Of a DNA stretch of 64,000 bases, positions 1 through 7,708 are shown one piece after another (position 1 is the stretch's first letter; every line of letters starts with the position of its first letter). Below the pieces are notes generated by a model. That model ran no database searches, had not been told where the DNA came from, and worked only from the letters and a program-made list of their open reading frames with translations. Source of the DNA: Flavobacteria bacterium BAL38 (GTDB lineage: Bacteria > Bacteroidota > Bacteroidia > Flavobacteriales > Flavobacteriaceae). Location: contig AAXX01000008.1 in assembly GCA_000169355.1 (NCBI GenBank), positions 21,330 to 85,329 of the forward strand. Reading direction: 5' to 3'. The position numbers and the translations under genes were made by a program.

Positions 1-1503
1 GCCAAAGCTACAGCCCACTACTCTATTGGTTCAGGAACAAAATTAGCCATGGATTGTGCTATCGGATTATCGGATGCCGTAATTGCAAATCCAAATAACG
101 TGCAAGCCGCTTTTGAACAATACGACAAATCAAGAAGAAATACGGTAGAAATGATTCAGTATGCCGCAGTAGTTTCTTTAGATTGGTTCGAAAATATGGA
201 TCGCCACATGCAACATTCCTTCCAACAATTTGCGTTTGGATGTATGACCCGTTCGAAAAAAGTAACGTATGAAAATTTACGTTTGAGAGATAAATCTTTC
301 ACCGATAAAGTTTTAAAAGAATTTAACGAGAATGTTGTCAAATCGAGCGAAGTCGAGATTGTTTCGGCAGCCTTCACTCCTTTCAAATTAAGAGAACTAG
401 AACTCCCAAACCGCATCGTTATGTCACCAATGGGACAATATTCTGCAACTGACGGCTTAGTTTCCGATTGGCATTTGGTACATTATGGAAGTCGCGCTAC
501 TGGAGGTGTTGGGTTAATCATTACCGAAATGACCGCCATTTCTGAAACCGGAAGAATTACCGAAGGTTGTGCTGGAATTTACAATGCAGAACAAGTAAAT
601 CAATGGAAAAAAATTACCGATTTCATTCATGATAATACTTCTACTAAAATCGGAATTCAATTAGGACATTCGGGACGAAAAGGTGCAACTAAAAAACCTT
701 GGAAAGGTAACGAACCAATGGAAACACCTTGGAATTTAATTTCCGCTTCTCCTATCCCATTCAATGACAATTTCACTATTCCAAAAGAAATGACTTTTGA
801 AGACATGGAGGAAATCAAAGGGCAATTTGTTCAAGCTGCTAAAAATGCAGACGAAGCAGGCTTTGATATGATCGAATTACAAGCACATCACGGCTTTTTA
901 TTAGCTTCTTTCTTGTCGCCCTTGACTAATATTCGTAAAGATGAATTTGGCGGAAGCATTGAAAACCGTTTAAAATATCCGTTGGAAGTTTTTAAAGCCA
1001 TTCGTGAAGTATTTCCAACTGACAAACCTATTTCAGTTCGAATTTCAGCAACAGATTGGTCAGAAAATGGAATTTCAGAACAAGAAGTTACCACTATTGC
1101 AACTGCTTTTAAAGCTGCTGGAGCTGACATCATCAATGTTTCAACAGGAAATACGGTCGCAGGTCAAAAACCATTAACGGGTAGAATGTGGCAAACTCCT
1201 TTTTCAGATGCCGTTCGAAATACCGTTCATATTCCAACTATAACCGCTGGTTATATTCAGGATATTGACCAAATCAATACTATTCTTTTAAACGGAAGAG
1301 CCGATTTAGTCGCTTTAGGACGACCTTTATTGTTGGATGCTAATTTCGTTAGAAACGCACAAGCTTACGAACAATTTCAAGCAAATGATATTCCAAATCC
1401 ATATAAAATGGGCGTTTCGCATTTGTATCCGCTAAAAGCTTCGGAAAAAAAACAAGTGGAAGGCATGAAAAAATCGTTAAAACCTAAAAGTAATAAAAAG
1501 TAG
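1..1503 (+). CDS. Flavin hydroxylase/old yellow enzyme fusion, 3' part (2-aminobenzoyl-CoA or salicylyl-CoA 5-hydroxylase type)
   Basis: The frame is open from base 1, so the gene begins left of the window; 500 codons are visible. The first ~75 residues are the end of a class A FAD monooxygenase (GSGTKLAMDCAIGLSDAV). From about residue 124 a complete old-yellow-enzyme FMN barrel follows: it opens with FTPFKLRELELPNRIVM and has the paired histidines in AHHGF and the SPLTNIRKDEFGGSIENR stretch. This arrangement is that of the bifunctional enzymes annotated as salicylyl-CoA 5-hydroxylase/oxidoreductase and of 2-aminobenzoyl-CoA monooxygenase/reductase. They hydroxylate C5 of the CoA-bound ring with O2 and NAD(P)H; in the latter the second domain reduces the ring. 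The ligase, thioesterase and ring dioxygenase downstream support this role. Which substrate is used cannot be read from the sequence. Confidence 0.85.
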   Translation, partial: AKATAHYSIGSGTKLAMDCAIGLSDAVIANPNNVQAAFEQYDKSRRNTVEMIQYAAVVSLDWFENMDRHMQHSFQQFAFGCMTRSKKVTYENLRLRDKSFTDKVLKEFNENVVKSSEVEIVSAAFTPFKLRELELPNRIVMSPMGQYSATDGLVSDWHLVHYGSRATGGVGLIITEMTAISETGRITEGCAGIYNAEQVNQWKKITDFIHDNTSTKIGIQLGHSGRKGATKKPWKGNEPMETPWNLISASPIPFNDNFTIPKEMTFEDMEEIKGQFVQAAKNADEAGFDMIELQAHHGFLLASFLSPLTNIRKDEFGGSIENRLKYPLEVFKAIREVFPTDKPISVRISATDWSENGISEQEVTTIATAFKAAGADIINVSTGNTVAGQKPLTGRMWQTPFSDAVRNTVHIPTITAGYIQDIDQINTILLNGRADLVALGRPLLLDANFVRNAQAYEQFQANDIPNPYKMGVSHLYPLKASEKKQVEGMKKSLKPKSNKK

Positions 1504-1533
1504 TATTAAGATTGTAGAATTAAGTATTAAGAC
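1503..1533 (+). repeat. 31-bp interspersed repeat, copy 1
   Basis: This is a 31-nt element starting GTATTAAGAT and ending AAGTATTAAGAC. It begins at the last base of the upstream TAG stop. Copies at 3189-3219 (same orientation) and 3639-3669 (inverted) match with only a few differences. The function is unknown. Confidence 0.7.
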
Positions 1534-1550
1534 AAAATTGCGACTTTTGC

Positions 1551-1566
1551 TCCCGAAATTTAGGGA
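1551..1566. repeat. Degenerate copy of the TCCCGAAGYTTCGGGA palindrome
   Basis: TCCCGAAATTTAGGGA lies 20 bases before the ligase start and differs by a few bases from the palindromes at 2047-2062 and 20205-20220. Its short stem is imperfect. Confidence 0.35.
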
Positions 1567-1586
1567 TTTGCGAGAAACTAATCATT

Positions 1587-3188
1587 ATGAAACATTACCA
1601 AGATAATTTCGCTCACAATAGCTTACCAGCTCTGGAATTACAACCAGAGTATACCTTTTTGGATTTACCGCAATTCCAACAACCTGAAATACTGAATTGC
1701 GTTGATAAATTGTTAGATAGTCACATTCATAATGGTCGTGGAAATAATAGTTGTATTCGCACGTTTGAGGAAACTTGGACGTATCAAGATTTATTTGAAA
1801 AAGCGAATCAAATTGCACATGTTTTGGTGGATGATTTAGGTTTACAATCAGGTAATCGTGTTTTGATTCGTTCTGCTAACAATCCCATGATGGTTGCGTG
1901 TTGGTTTGCTATTTTAAAAGCGGGCGGAATTGTAGTAGCTACCATGCCATTGCTTCGTTCTAAAGAATTGACTACGATTATCGATTGTGCCGAAATTTCG
2001 CATGTGTTGTGCGATAAAGAATTGGAAGAAGAAATTCATTTGGTAATCCCGAAGTTTCGGGACGATTTTCTAAAACAAACGTGTTTTTATGGGAATTCAC
2101 AATTGGAGGAATTAATGGCTACTAAACCGAAAACTTTCGACAATTATCATTCGAAATCGGATTCAGTGGCCTTGATTGGCTTCACTTCTGGAACAACGGG
2201 TTTACCTAAAATGACAGCACATTATCACAAAGATATTTTGAATATTTGTGAAGCGTTTCCAAACTATTCTTTACAACCAACACAAAACGATATTTTCACA
2301 GGAAGTCCGCCATTAGGATTTACATTTGGTTTAGGTGGATTGGTGTTGTTTCCAATGTATTTTGGAGCTTCAACTTTCTTAATCGAAAAACCGAGTCCAG
2401 ATTTATTGTTAAAAGCGATTCAAGATTTTAAAATTACGATTTGTTTTACCGCACCCACCGCTTGGCGTATTATCACCATAAAAGTTAAAGATTTCGATAT
2501 TTCTAGCTTAAGAAAATGTGTTTCTGCTGGCGAAACGTTACCATTTAAAGTTTGGCAAGATTGGTACGATGCTACAGGTTTAAAAATATTTGACGGAATC
2601 GGTGCTACCGAGATGTTGCATATTTTCATTTCTTCTAACGAAGAGAACATGAAACCTGGCGCTACAGGAAAAGCGATTACGGGTTACGAAGCAAAAATCA
2701 TAGACAAACAAGGCAACGAAGTACCAAGAAATGAAGCTGGAAGATTAGCGGTTCGTGGAATTACAGGTTGTAAATACCTAAACCGAGAAGAAAAACAACG
2801 CGAATACGTAGAAAAAGGTTGGAACATCACAGGCGATATTTTCCGTCAAGATGAAGAAGGTTACTTCTATTTTGTGGCACGTGGTGATGATATGATAATT
2901 TCTTCTGGCTATAATATTGCGGCAATTGAAGTAGAATCCGTACTTTTAACCCACGAAGATATTTTGGAATGTGCTGTGGTTGGCTTACCTGATGAAGAAC
3001 GAGGAATGTTAGTTTGTGCGCATATTGTATTACACGATAATACTAAAGCAACTGATGTAATGAAAAATCGTATTCAACACTGGTTCAAAGAAGTAGCTGC
3101 ACCCTATAAATATCCAAGAGTGATTAATTTCGTGGATTGTTTGCCAAAAACGGAAACAGGAAAAATACAACGATTTAAGTTAAAATAA
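1587..3188 (+). CDS. Aryl-CoA ligase, benzoate/2-aminobenzoate-CoA ligase family
   Basis: A 533-residue member of the ANL superfamily that activates an aromatic acid as an acyl-adenylate and transfers it to CoA. The P-loop GFTSGTTGLPKMTAHYHK lies near residue 198. The C-terminal hinge and lid are present (GWNITGDIFRQDEEGYFYF, then RGDDMIISSGYNI), and the chain ends with PKTETGKIQRFKLK, which holds the lysine of the A10 motif. The length fits bacterial benzoate/anthranilate-CoA ligases (about 520-550 residues). Its place just behind the CoA-ester hydroxylase makes it the likely first step of the pathway, with anthranilate or salicylate as candidate substrates. A palindromic repeat also found between genes elsewhere in the window lies inside the frame at 2047-2062. 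The N-terminal start at 1587 is the only reasonable ATG. Confidence 0.85.
   Translation: MKHYQDNFAHNSLPALELQPEYTFLDLPQFQQPEILNCVDKLLDSHIHNGRGNNSCIRTFEETWTYQDLFEKANQIAHVLVDDLGLQSGNRVLIRSANNPMMVACWFAILKAGGIVVATMPLLRSKELTTIIDCAEISHVLCDKELEEEIHLVIPKFRDDFLKQTCFYGNSQLEELMATKPKTFDNYHSKSDSVALIGFTSGTTGLPKMTAHYHKDILNICEAFPNYSLQPTQNDIFTGSPPLGFTFGLGGLVLFPMYFGASTFLIEKPSPDLLLKAIQDFKITICFTAPTAWRIITIKVKDFDISSLRKCVSAGETLPFKVWQDWYDATGLKIFDGIGATEMLHIFISSNEENMKPGATGKAITGYEAKIIDKQGNEVPRNEAGRLAVRGITGCKYLNREEKQREYVEKGWNITGDIFRQDEEGYFYFVARGDDMIISSGYNIAAIEVESVLLTHEDILECAVVGLPDEERGMLVCAHIVLHDNTKATDVMKNRIQHWFKEVAAPYKYPRVINFVDCLPKTETGKIQRFKLK
2047..2062. repeat. Palindrome TCCCGAAGTTTCGGGA inside the ligase gene
   Basis: This 16-base near-perfect palindrome encodes part of the segment VIPKFRDDF. 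It differs by one central base from the intergenic palindrome at 20205-20220. A repeat word inside a coding frame suggests either chance or insertion of a small repeat into a tolerant loop. Confidence 0.5.
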
Positions 3189-3219
3189 GTATTAAGATTT
3201 TAGTATTAAGTATCAAGAC
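3189..3219 (+). repeat. 31-bp interspersed repeat, copy 2
   Basis: Begins GTATTAAGATTTTAGTATTA and ends AAGTATCAAGAC, immediately after the ligase stop codon. It fills nearly the whole gap to the thioesterase start at 3227. Confidence 0.7.
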
Positions 3220-3226
3220 ATATATA

Positions 3227-3652
3227 ATGAGTCAATTCACAAAACAAGAAAAAGTACGTTTCCAACATGTTGATTATGCTGGAATTGTCTTCTATCCCCG
3301 ATTTTTAGAAATGCTAAATTGTTTAGTAGAAGATTGGTTTGAAGAAGCCTTAGATCGTCCTTTTTCAAAAATGCACGAAACCAATGGTATTCCAACGGTT
3401 GATTTAAAAATACAATTCAAAAATGCTGCTAGATTAGGCGAAATCTTAACCAAAAAATTGTGGGTAAAAGAATTAAAAAACTCCTCTATTCTTTGCGGAT
3501 TTCAGTTTGTAAATGAAGCAGAAAATACCGTTTTAGAAGGCGAAGTTACCTTAGTAAACGTAGCTTTCAACCCAGAAAGAAACGGCATCAAAGCAGAACC
3601 TTTTACAGAAGGAATGAAGAATAAAATTTCAGTATTTAGTCTTAATACTTAA
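3227..3652 (+). CDS. Hotdog-fold acyl-CoA thioesterase, 4-hydroxybenzoyl-CoA thioesterase family
   Basis: A 141-residue single-domain hotdog protein. The family signature HVDYAGIVFYPRFLEMLN is near the N-terminus, with the catalytic aspartate in DYAG. Such enzymes hydrolyse aryl-CoA or acyl-CoA esters in the cytosol. Lying after the CoA ligase and CoA-ester hydroxylase, it probably releases the 5-hydroxylated free acid for the ring-cleaving dioxygenase at 5401; this parallels the known salicylyl-CoA to gentisyl-CoA to gentisate route. The last codons (about FSLNT and the stop) are written in an inverted copy of the 31-bp repeat, so the natural C-terminus may have been altered by that insertion. 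Confidence 0.8.
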   Translation: MSQFTKQEKVRFQHVDYAGIVFYPRFLEMLNCLVEDWFEEALDRPFSKMHETNGIPTVDLKIQFKNAARLGEILTKKLWVKELKNSSILCGFQFVNEAENTVLEGEVTLVNVAFNPERNGIKAEPFTEGMKNKISVFSLNT

Positions 3653-3669
3653 TACTCAAATCTTAATAC
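3639..3669 (-). repeat. 31-bp interspersed repeat, copy 3 (inverted)
   Basis: This is the reverse complement of the copies at 1503 and 3189, differing from copy 2 at two or three positions. It overlaps the last codons and the stop of the thioesterase gene and ends 7 bases before the next ATG. Confidence 0.7.
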
Positions 3670-3676
3670 AATTATT

Positions 3677-4657
3677 ATGGAATTCAAAAAATTCAAAGCC
3701 GCAACCGTTCAAACGTCACCTGTATTTCTAAATGTAGAAAAAACAGTAGATAAAGCCATTTCTTTTATTAAAGAAGCCAGTAATAACGGAGCAAAATTAA
3801 TCGCTTTTCCAGAAGTATTTATCGCTGGATATCCCTATTGGAATTGGATTATGACGCCAGTTCAAGGGAGTAAATGGTACGAAGAATTATATAAAAATTC
3901 GGTTGACGTAGCAGGTCCAGAAATCAAGAAGCTTTGCTTAGCTGCCAAAGACAATGATATTCATATTGTAATGGGAATCAACGAACGTGGCAATAGCTAT
4001 GGCGAAATTTACAATACCAATTTAATCATCGACAACAAAGGAGTTTTCGTTGGAAAACACAGAAAATTAGTCCCAACATGGGCCGAAAAACTAACTTGGT
4101 CTTCAGGCGATGGTTCTTCGTTAAAAGTGTACAATACAGAAATTGGTCCAATCGGCACCTTAGCTTGTGGCGAAAACACCAATACTTTAGCGCGTTTTAC
4201 GCTACTTTCTCAAGGCGAATTGATTCACATCGCCAATTATATTTCACTTCCAGTAGCGCCACCCGATTACGATATGGCAGAAGCAATTAAAATTCGTGCC
4301 GCAGCGCATTCGTTTGAAGGAAAATTGTTTACAATTGTTTCCTGTTCGACTGTTTCGCAAGAAATCAAAGATGCTTTACGTGCTGATGTTCCGAATGTAG
4401 ATGAATTATTGGATAGAAAAAGTTCTGCTTTTTCAGGATTTATTGGTCCAAATGGAGCTGTAATTGGGCAACCATTAATTGATGAAGAAGGAATGGTGTA
4501 TGCCGAAATTGATTTAGCAAAATGCATCCAACCCAAACAAATGCACGATATTCTAGGACATTACAATAGATTTGATATTTTCGATTTACGAGTAAACACC
4601 GCTCCTACTCGAAAAATTACGTTTATCGATAATCACGAAGATTTTAATAAAAAATAG
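3677..4657 (+). CDS. Nitrilase-superfamily carbon-nitrogen hydrolase
   Basis: A 326-residue enzyme with the Glu-Lys-Cys triad of the superfamily: E46 in FPEVFIAGYPYWNW, K130 in GKHRKLVPTWAEKLTW and C164 in TLACGENTNTLARF. The wording around the triad is that of branch-1 nitrilases, which hydrolyse nitriles to acids plus ammonia; relatives act on amides. There is no signal peptide, so it should be cytosolic. Its place between thioesterase and ring dioxygenase suggests a step in the same pathway. If the substrate is anthranilate, C1-C2 cleavage of 5-hydroxyanthranilate would leave a terminal amide, and an amidase would be needed to reach maleate. That role is inference; a nitrile as entry substrate is the alternative. 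Confidence 0.75.
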   Translation: MEFKKFKAATVQTSPVFLNVEKTVDKAISFIKEASNNGAKLIAFPEVFIAGYPYWNWIMTPVQGSKWYEELYKNSVDVAGPEIKKLCLAAKDNDIHIVMGINERGNSYGEIYNTNLIIDNKGVFVGKHRKLVPTWAEKLTWSSGDGSSLKVYNTEIGPIGTLACGENTNTLARFTLLSQGELIHIANYISLPVAPPDYDMAEAIKIRAAAHSFEGKLFTIVSCSTVSQEIKDALRADVPNVDELLDRKSSAFSGFIGPNGAVIGQPLIDEEGMVYAEIDLAKCIQPKQMHDILGHYNRFDIFDLRVNTAPTRKITFIDNHEDFNKK

Positions 4658-4672
4658 TTCTTAAAGATAGTT

Positions 4673-4707
4673 AAACTCCGACAGAGTTTTGAACTCTGTC
4701 GGAGTTT
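4673..4707. repeat. Perfect 16-bp inverted repeat (REP-like hairpin)
   Basis: The arms AAACTCCGACAGAGTT (4673-4688) and their exact complement (4692-4707) enclose a 3-base loop. It ends 18 bases before the ATG of a REP-type transposase. There is no T-run, so a plain terminator is less likely than a REP element recognised by that enzyme, although it could also stabilise the upstream mRNA. Confidence 0.75.
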
Positions 4708-4725
4708 ATAGGGTTAAATAAAAAT

Positions 4726-5343
4726 ATGAAAAACTACAAACCAATACCATTAGAAAAAGGAAATTACTACCACATTTATAATCGTGGTAATAATGGTATT
4801 GATGTTTTTTTTGACTCCGAAAGTTATTATCATTTTTTAAGGTTATTTGATAGGTATATTTCACCAATTGCCGAAACTTATGCTTGGTGTTTGTTAAAAA
4901 ATCATTTTCATATTTTGGTTTATATAAAATTAGATAATGAAATTGATTACTCAAAATTAGAATATTCAACTGTAGAAAAACCAAAAGTATTAGATCCATC
5001 AAAACAATTTGGACATTTATTTAATGCTTATACACAAGCTATTAATAAAAAATTTAATAGAACAGGCGCTTTATTTGAAAAACCTTTTGAGCGAAAGCAA
5101 ATCACATCAGAAAGGTATTTACAAAATGTTATTTATTATATTCACAACAATCCTGTTCAACATGGTTTTGTTCAACAAATGAGTTTATATCCTTAGTCTT
5201 CATTTGAATCAATTGTATCCGACAAACCAACAAAATTAAAAAGACAAGATGTTATTGAATTATATGGAACAAAGCTAGACTTTTTAGATTACCATAAATC
5301 ATCTCAAAATTTAAATGAAATTACTAAATTTATAATCGAATAA
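4726..5343 (+). pseudogene. REP-associated tyrosine transposase (Y1 family) with an in-frame TAG
   Basis: Reading from ATG 4726, the frame runs 156 codons to a TAG at 5194-5196 and continues in the same frame to TAA at 5341-5343, 206 codons in all. The product is a HUH endonuclease of the TnpA_REP family: the metal-binding HxH is in LLKNHFHILVYIK and the catalytic tyrosine is in YYIHNNPVQHGFV. The family has Tyr-Pro-Trp-Ser-Ser at the broken place; here it reads Y-P-stop-S-S, so one G-to-A change turned TGG into TAG. HxH and tyrosine lie before the stop, so a shortened protein could still be made. A perfect hairpin lies just upstream and an imperfect relative just downstream. The unit interrupts the catabolic cluster without disturbing its direction. 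Confidence 0.85.
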
Positions 5344-5356
5344 ATTTTACAGCCAA

Positions 5357-5388
5357 TTCCTACATAGTTCTAAACTCTGTAGAAGTTT
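5357..5388. repeat. Imperfect REP-like hairpin downstream of the transposase
   Basis: This stretch contains AAACTCTGTAGAAGTTTA, resembling the right arm of the hairpin at 4673-4707 (AACTCTGTCGGAGTTT), with a weaker left arm (CCTACATAGTTC). It looks like a decayed second copy, so the transposase frame would be bracketed by two related hairpins. Confidence 0.5.
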
Positions 5389-5400
5389 AAAAATAAAAAC

Positions 5401-6513
5401 ATGGAAGAAAACAACTATTCAGACGACCAATACGGAAGAGCTCGAGTACAAGACTCAGACGAACTAAAGGCGTATTATAAAGAATTAGAAACATTAGGCG
5501 CTGGTGCATTATGGACAGTAGCTAATGATATCGAACCTTGGGAACCTCGTTCATCATCTGTTCCAATGCTTTGGAAATACGATACTTTAAGGGATTTGGT
5601 TTTAAAATCATCAGAATTAGTAACGCCTGAACAAGCGGGAAGACGTGTAGTATATTTGGTAAACGACAAACGTAAAGACGTTTCGGCTGCTGTGGGTTGG
5701 TTATACACCGGAATTCAAGTTACGCGTCCTGGTGAATTTACGTCTGCACATCGTCATCGTGCTTCTGCCCTACGTTTTATTATGGAAGGTGAAGGTGGTT
5801 ATACCGTGGTAGATGGTAATAAGATCATGTTAGAAGTAAACGATTTTGTTATTACACCAAACTCTACTTGGCATGAACATGGCGTTAATGAAGGTGGAAA
5901 AACCTGCATTTGGCAAGATGGTTTAGATATTCCGTTAGTCAATGCTTTAGAAGCTAATGATTATGCGGTTTATGATGGGAAACAAGCTTTGACAGCTCCA
6001 TTAAACTACTCGCCTATTACTTATGGTTGTGTGGGATTAATTCCAGCCGATAAAACTTGGGATAAACCTTATTCTCCTCTATTCAAATATTCTTGGAAAA
6101 ATGTGTATCCAGCATTATTAGAAGCTCAAAAAGTCAATGAAGTCAATCCATTTGATGGGATTTTCATGCAATATTCGAATCCGTTAACAGGCGGGCACGT
6201 GATGCAAACGATGGGAGCAGCCATGCAATTATTACCTGCTGGATTCAAAGGAAAAGCACACAAACATACAGGTTCATTTGTGTACCAATGTGCTAAAGGA
6301 AAAGGATATTCAATTATTAATGGACAGCGCTTCGATTGGAAGGAACGCGATATTTTCTGTGTTCCAAGTTGGGCATGGCATGAGCATCATAACTTATCTG
6401 AAACTGAAGATGCTTGCTTATTTCAATTTAACGATTTGCCTGTAATTGAAAGTTTAAGTTTATTTCAATCAAGAGAATTAGAAGAGAATAATGGACATCA
6501 AAATGTAATATAA
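5401..6513 (+). CDS. Gentisate 1,2-dioxygenase family ring-cleaving bicupin
   Basis: A 370-residue bicupin. The N-terminal cupin has the Fe(II) ligand motif HRHRASALRFIMEGEGG (H117, H119) and the third histidine in TWHEHG (about H158). A second cupin follows (HKHTGSFVYQCAKGKGYS and SWAWHEHHN). The length and motifs match gentisate 1,2-dioxygenases, which open the ring between the carboxyl-bearing C1 and C2 to give maleylpyruvate. Relatives cleave other 5-hydroxy or 5-amino salicylates and anthranilates, so the exact substrate is open. Its partners downstream, an FAH-family hydrolase and a maleate isomerase, are the expected next steps. Confidence 0.85.
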   Translation: MEENNYSDDQYGRARVQDSDELKAYYKELETLGAGALWTVANDIEPWEPRSSSVPMLWKYDTLRDLVLKSSELVTPEQAGRRVVYLVNDKRKDVSAAVGWLYTGIQVTRPGEFTSAHRHRASALRFIMEGEGGYTVVDGNKIMLEVNDFVITPNSTWHEHGVNEGGKTCIWQDGLDIPLVNALEANDYAVYDGKQALTAPLNYSPITYGCVGLIPADKTWDKPYSPLFKYSWKNVYPALLEAQKVNEVNPFDGIFMQYSNPLTGGHVMQTMGAAMQLLPAGFKGKAHKHTGSFVYQCAKGKGYSIINGQRFDWKERDIFCVPSWAWHEHHNLSETEDACLFQFNDLPVIESLSLFQSRELEENNGHQNVI

Positions 6514-6520
6514 TATTTAA

Positions 6521-7702
6521 ATGAAAATAAAATATTGGTCGATTTTAATTGTACTACTTTCTTTATTTGCTAAAGCACAAGATGTTAATTTTGATGCTGG
6601 AAGCATTAAAGAAAAAAAATATTTAGAAGCTATCAAATTCGAATCTGTTTATGATAAAATTATTATTCCAGTTGTCATAAATGGAAATGAATATCGTTTT
6701 TTATTAGATACGGGTGCTCCTAACGTAATATCAAAAAAAGTTTTACAAGAATTAAATTTAGATGCGTCAAAATCTATAACTGTAAACGATGCAAATAATT
6801 TGGTACAAAACATTCAAGCTGTTGATATTCCTGTAATAAAAATTGGAAATTTAACTTTTGAAAATCAGGTAGCATTAGTATATGATTTAGAGAATCATAA
6901 TTTATTGAGTTGCTTTAAAATTGATGGATTTATAGGAAGTAATCTACTTAAAAATTCAATTCTAAAAATTAACAAATCGCAACAAGAAATTATAATTACG
7001 GATCAAATTAAAGCTTTAAACTTAAAAGTAAAACCATCTAAAGTAAAATTATTTGGATCTCAAAAAGCACCTTACATTGAAATTAATTTTATTGGTAAAA
7101 ACAAAGAAAAGGCAACAGATGTTGTTTTGTTTGACACTGGAATGGATGGATTGTATGAAATTTCAAATAGAGCATTTCAAGTTTTTGAAAAATACAATAT
7201 TTTTGATGTACTTTCAAAATCAGAAGGAATAAGTAGTCTTGGTCTTTTTGGAGCGGGTGATCCTACTTTGCAAACATTATTACAAGTAGAAACCGCTATT
7301 TTAAACAATGTGACAATTAAAAACTTAATCTTAAATACTACAGATGATAATAATTCGAGAATTGGTTTAGAATTTTTAGATCATGGCAATATTACATTAG
7401 ATTTTATAAACAAAAACTTTTATTTCGAATCTAATTCCTCTATAACATTAGAAAACAAAGTTCCTAAATACGCTACAACAGTTGTAGATGATAAATATGT
7501 AGTTGGATTAGTTTGGGATAAAGAATTGGCTAAAGAGATTAGCTTTGCAGATGAAATCATCAGTATAGAATCGTTTAATGTAAGCCAAATGAGTTTTTGT
7601 GAAATTTTGAAACTAAAAAAAGAGTGGAAAAATAAATCAAATTACTCGTTAACAATAAAAAATAAAGAAAACAAAATAACTACTATTGCAATAGAAAATT
7701 AA
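6521..7702 (+). CDS. Secreted two-domain retropepsin/aspartyl-protease-like protein
   Basis: The 393-residue chain starts with a signal peptide ending at about AKAQ. It has two aspartic-protease-like halves, each with a DTG: FLLDTGAPNVISKKVL near residue 65 and VVLFDTGMDGLYEIS near residue 208. The last ~80 residues resemble a PDZ-like tail (GLVWDKELAKEISFADEIIS). Bacteroidota have many such predicted periplasmic or surface proteins of unknown substrate. It sits 7 bases after the dioxygenase and 6 bases before the FAH gene, so it is probably co-transcribed with the pathway. No catabolic role is evident for an exported protease, and the link may be only positional. Confidence 0.7.
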   Translation: MKIKYWSILIVLLSLFAKAQDVNFDAGSIKEKKYLEAIKFESVYDKIIIPVVINGNEYRFLLDTGAPNVISKKVLQELNLDASKSITVNDANNLVQNIQAVDIPVIKIGNLTFENQVALVYDLENHNLLSCFKIDGFIGSNLLKNSILKINKSQQEIIITDQIKALNLKVKPSKVKLFGSQKAPYIEINFIGKNKEKATDVVLFDTGMDGLYEISNRAFQVFEKYNIFDVLSKSEGISSLGLFGAGDPTLQTLLQVETAILNNVTIKNLILNTTDDNNSRIGLEFLDHGNITLDFINKNFYFESNSSITLENKVPKYATTVVDDKYVVGLVWDKELAKEISFADEIISIESFNVSQMSFCEILKLKKEWKNKSNYSLTIKNKENKITTIAIEN

Positions 7703-7708
7703 TATTAA

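Noticed and set aside
156..416. 86-codon minus-strand frame inside the hydroxylase fusion
   Set aside because: It is an antisense shadow of a strongly conserved coding region.
4078..4290. 70-codon frame inside the nitrilase gene
   Set aside because: It overlaps a well-supported gene in another frame and has no recognisable features.
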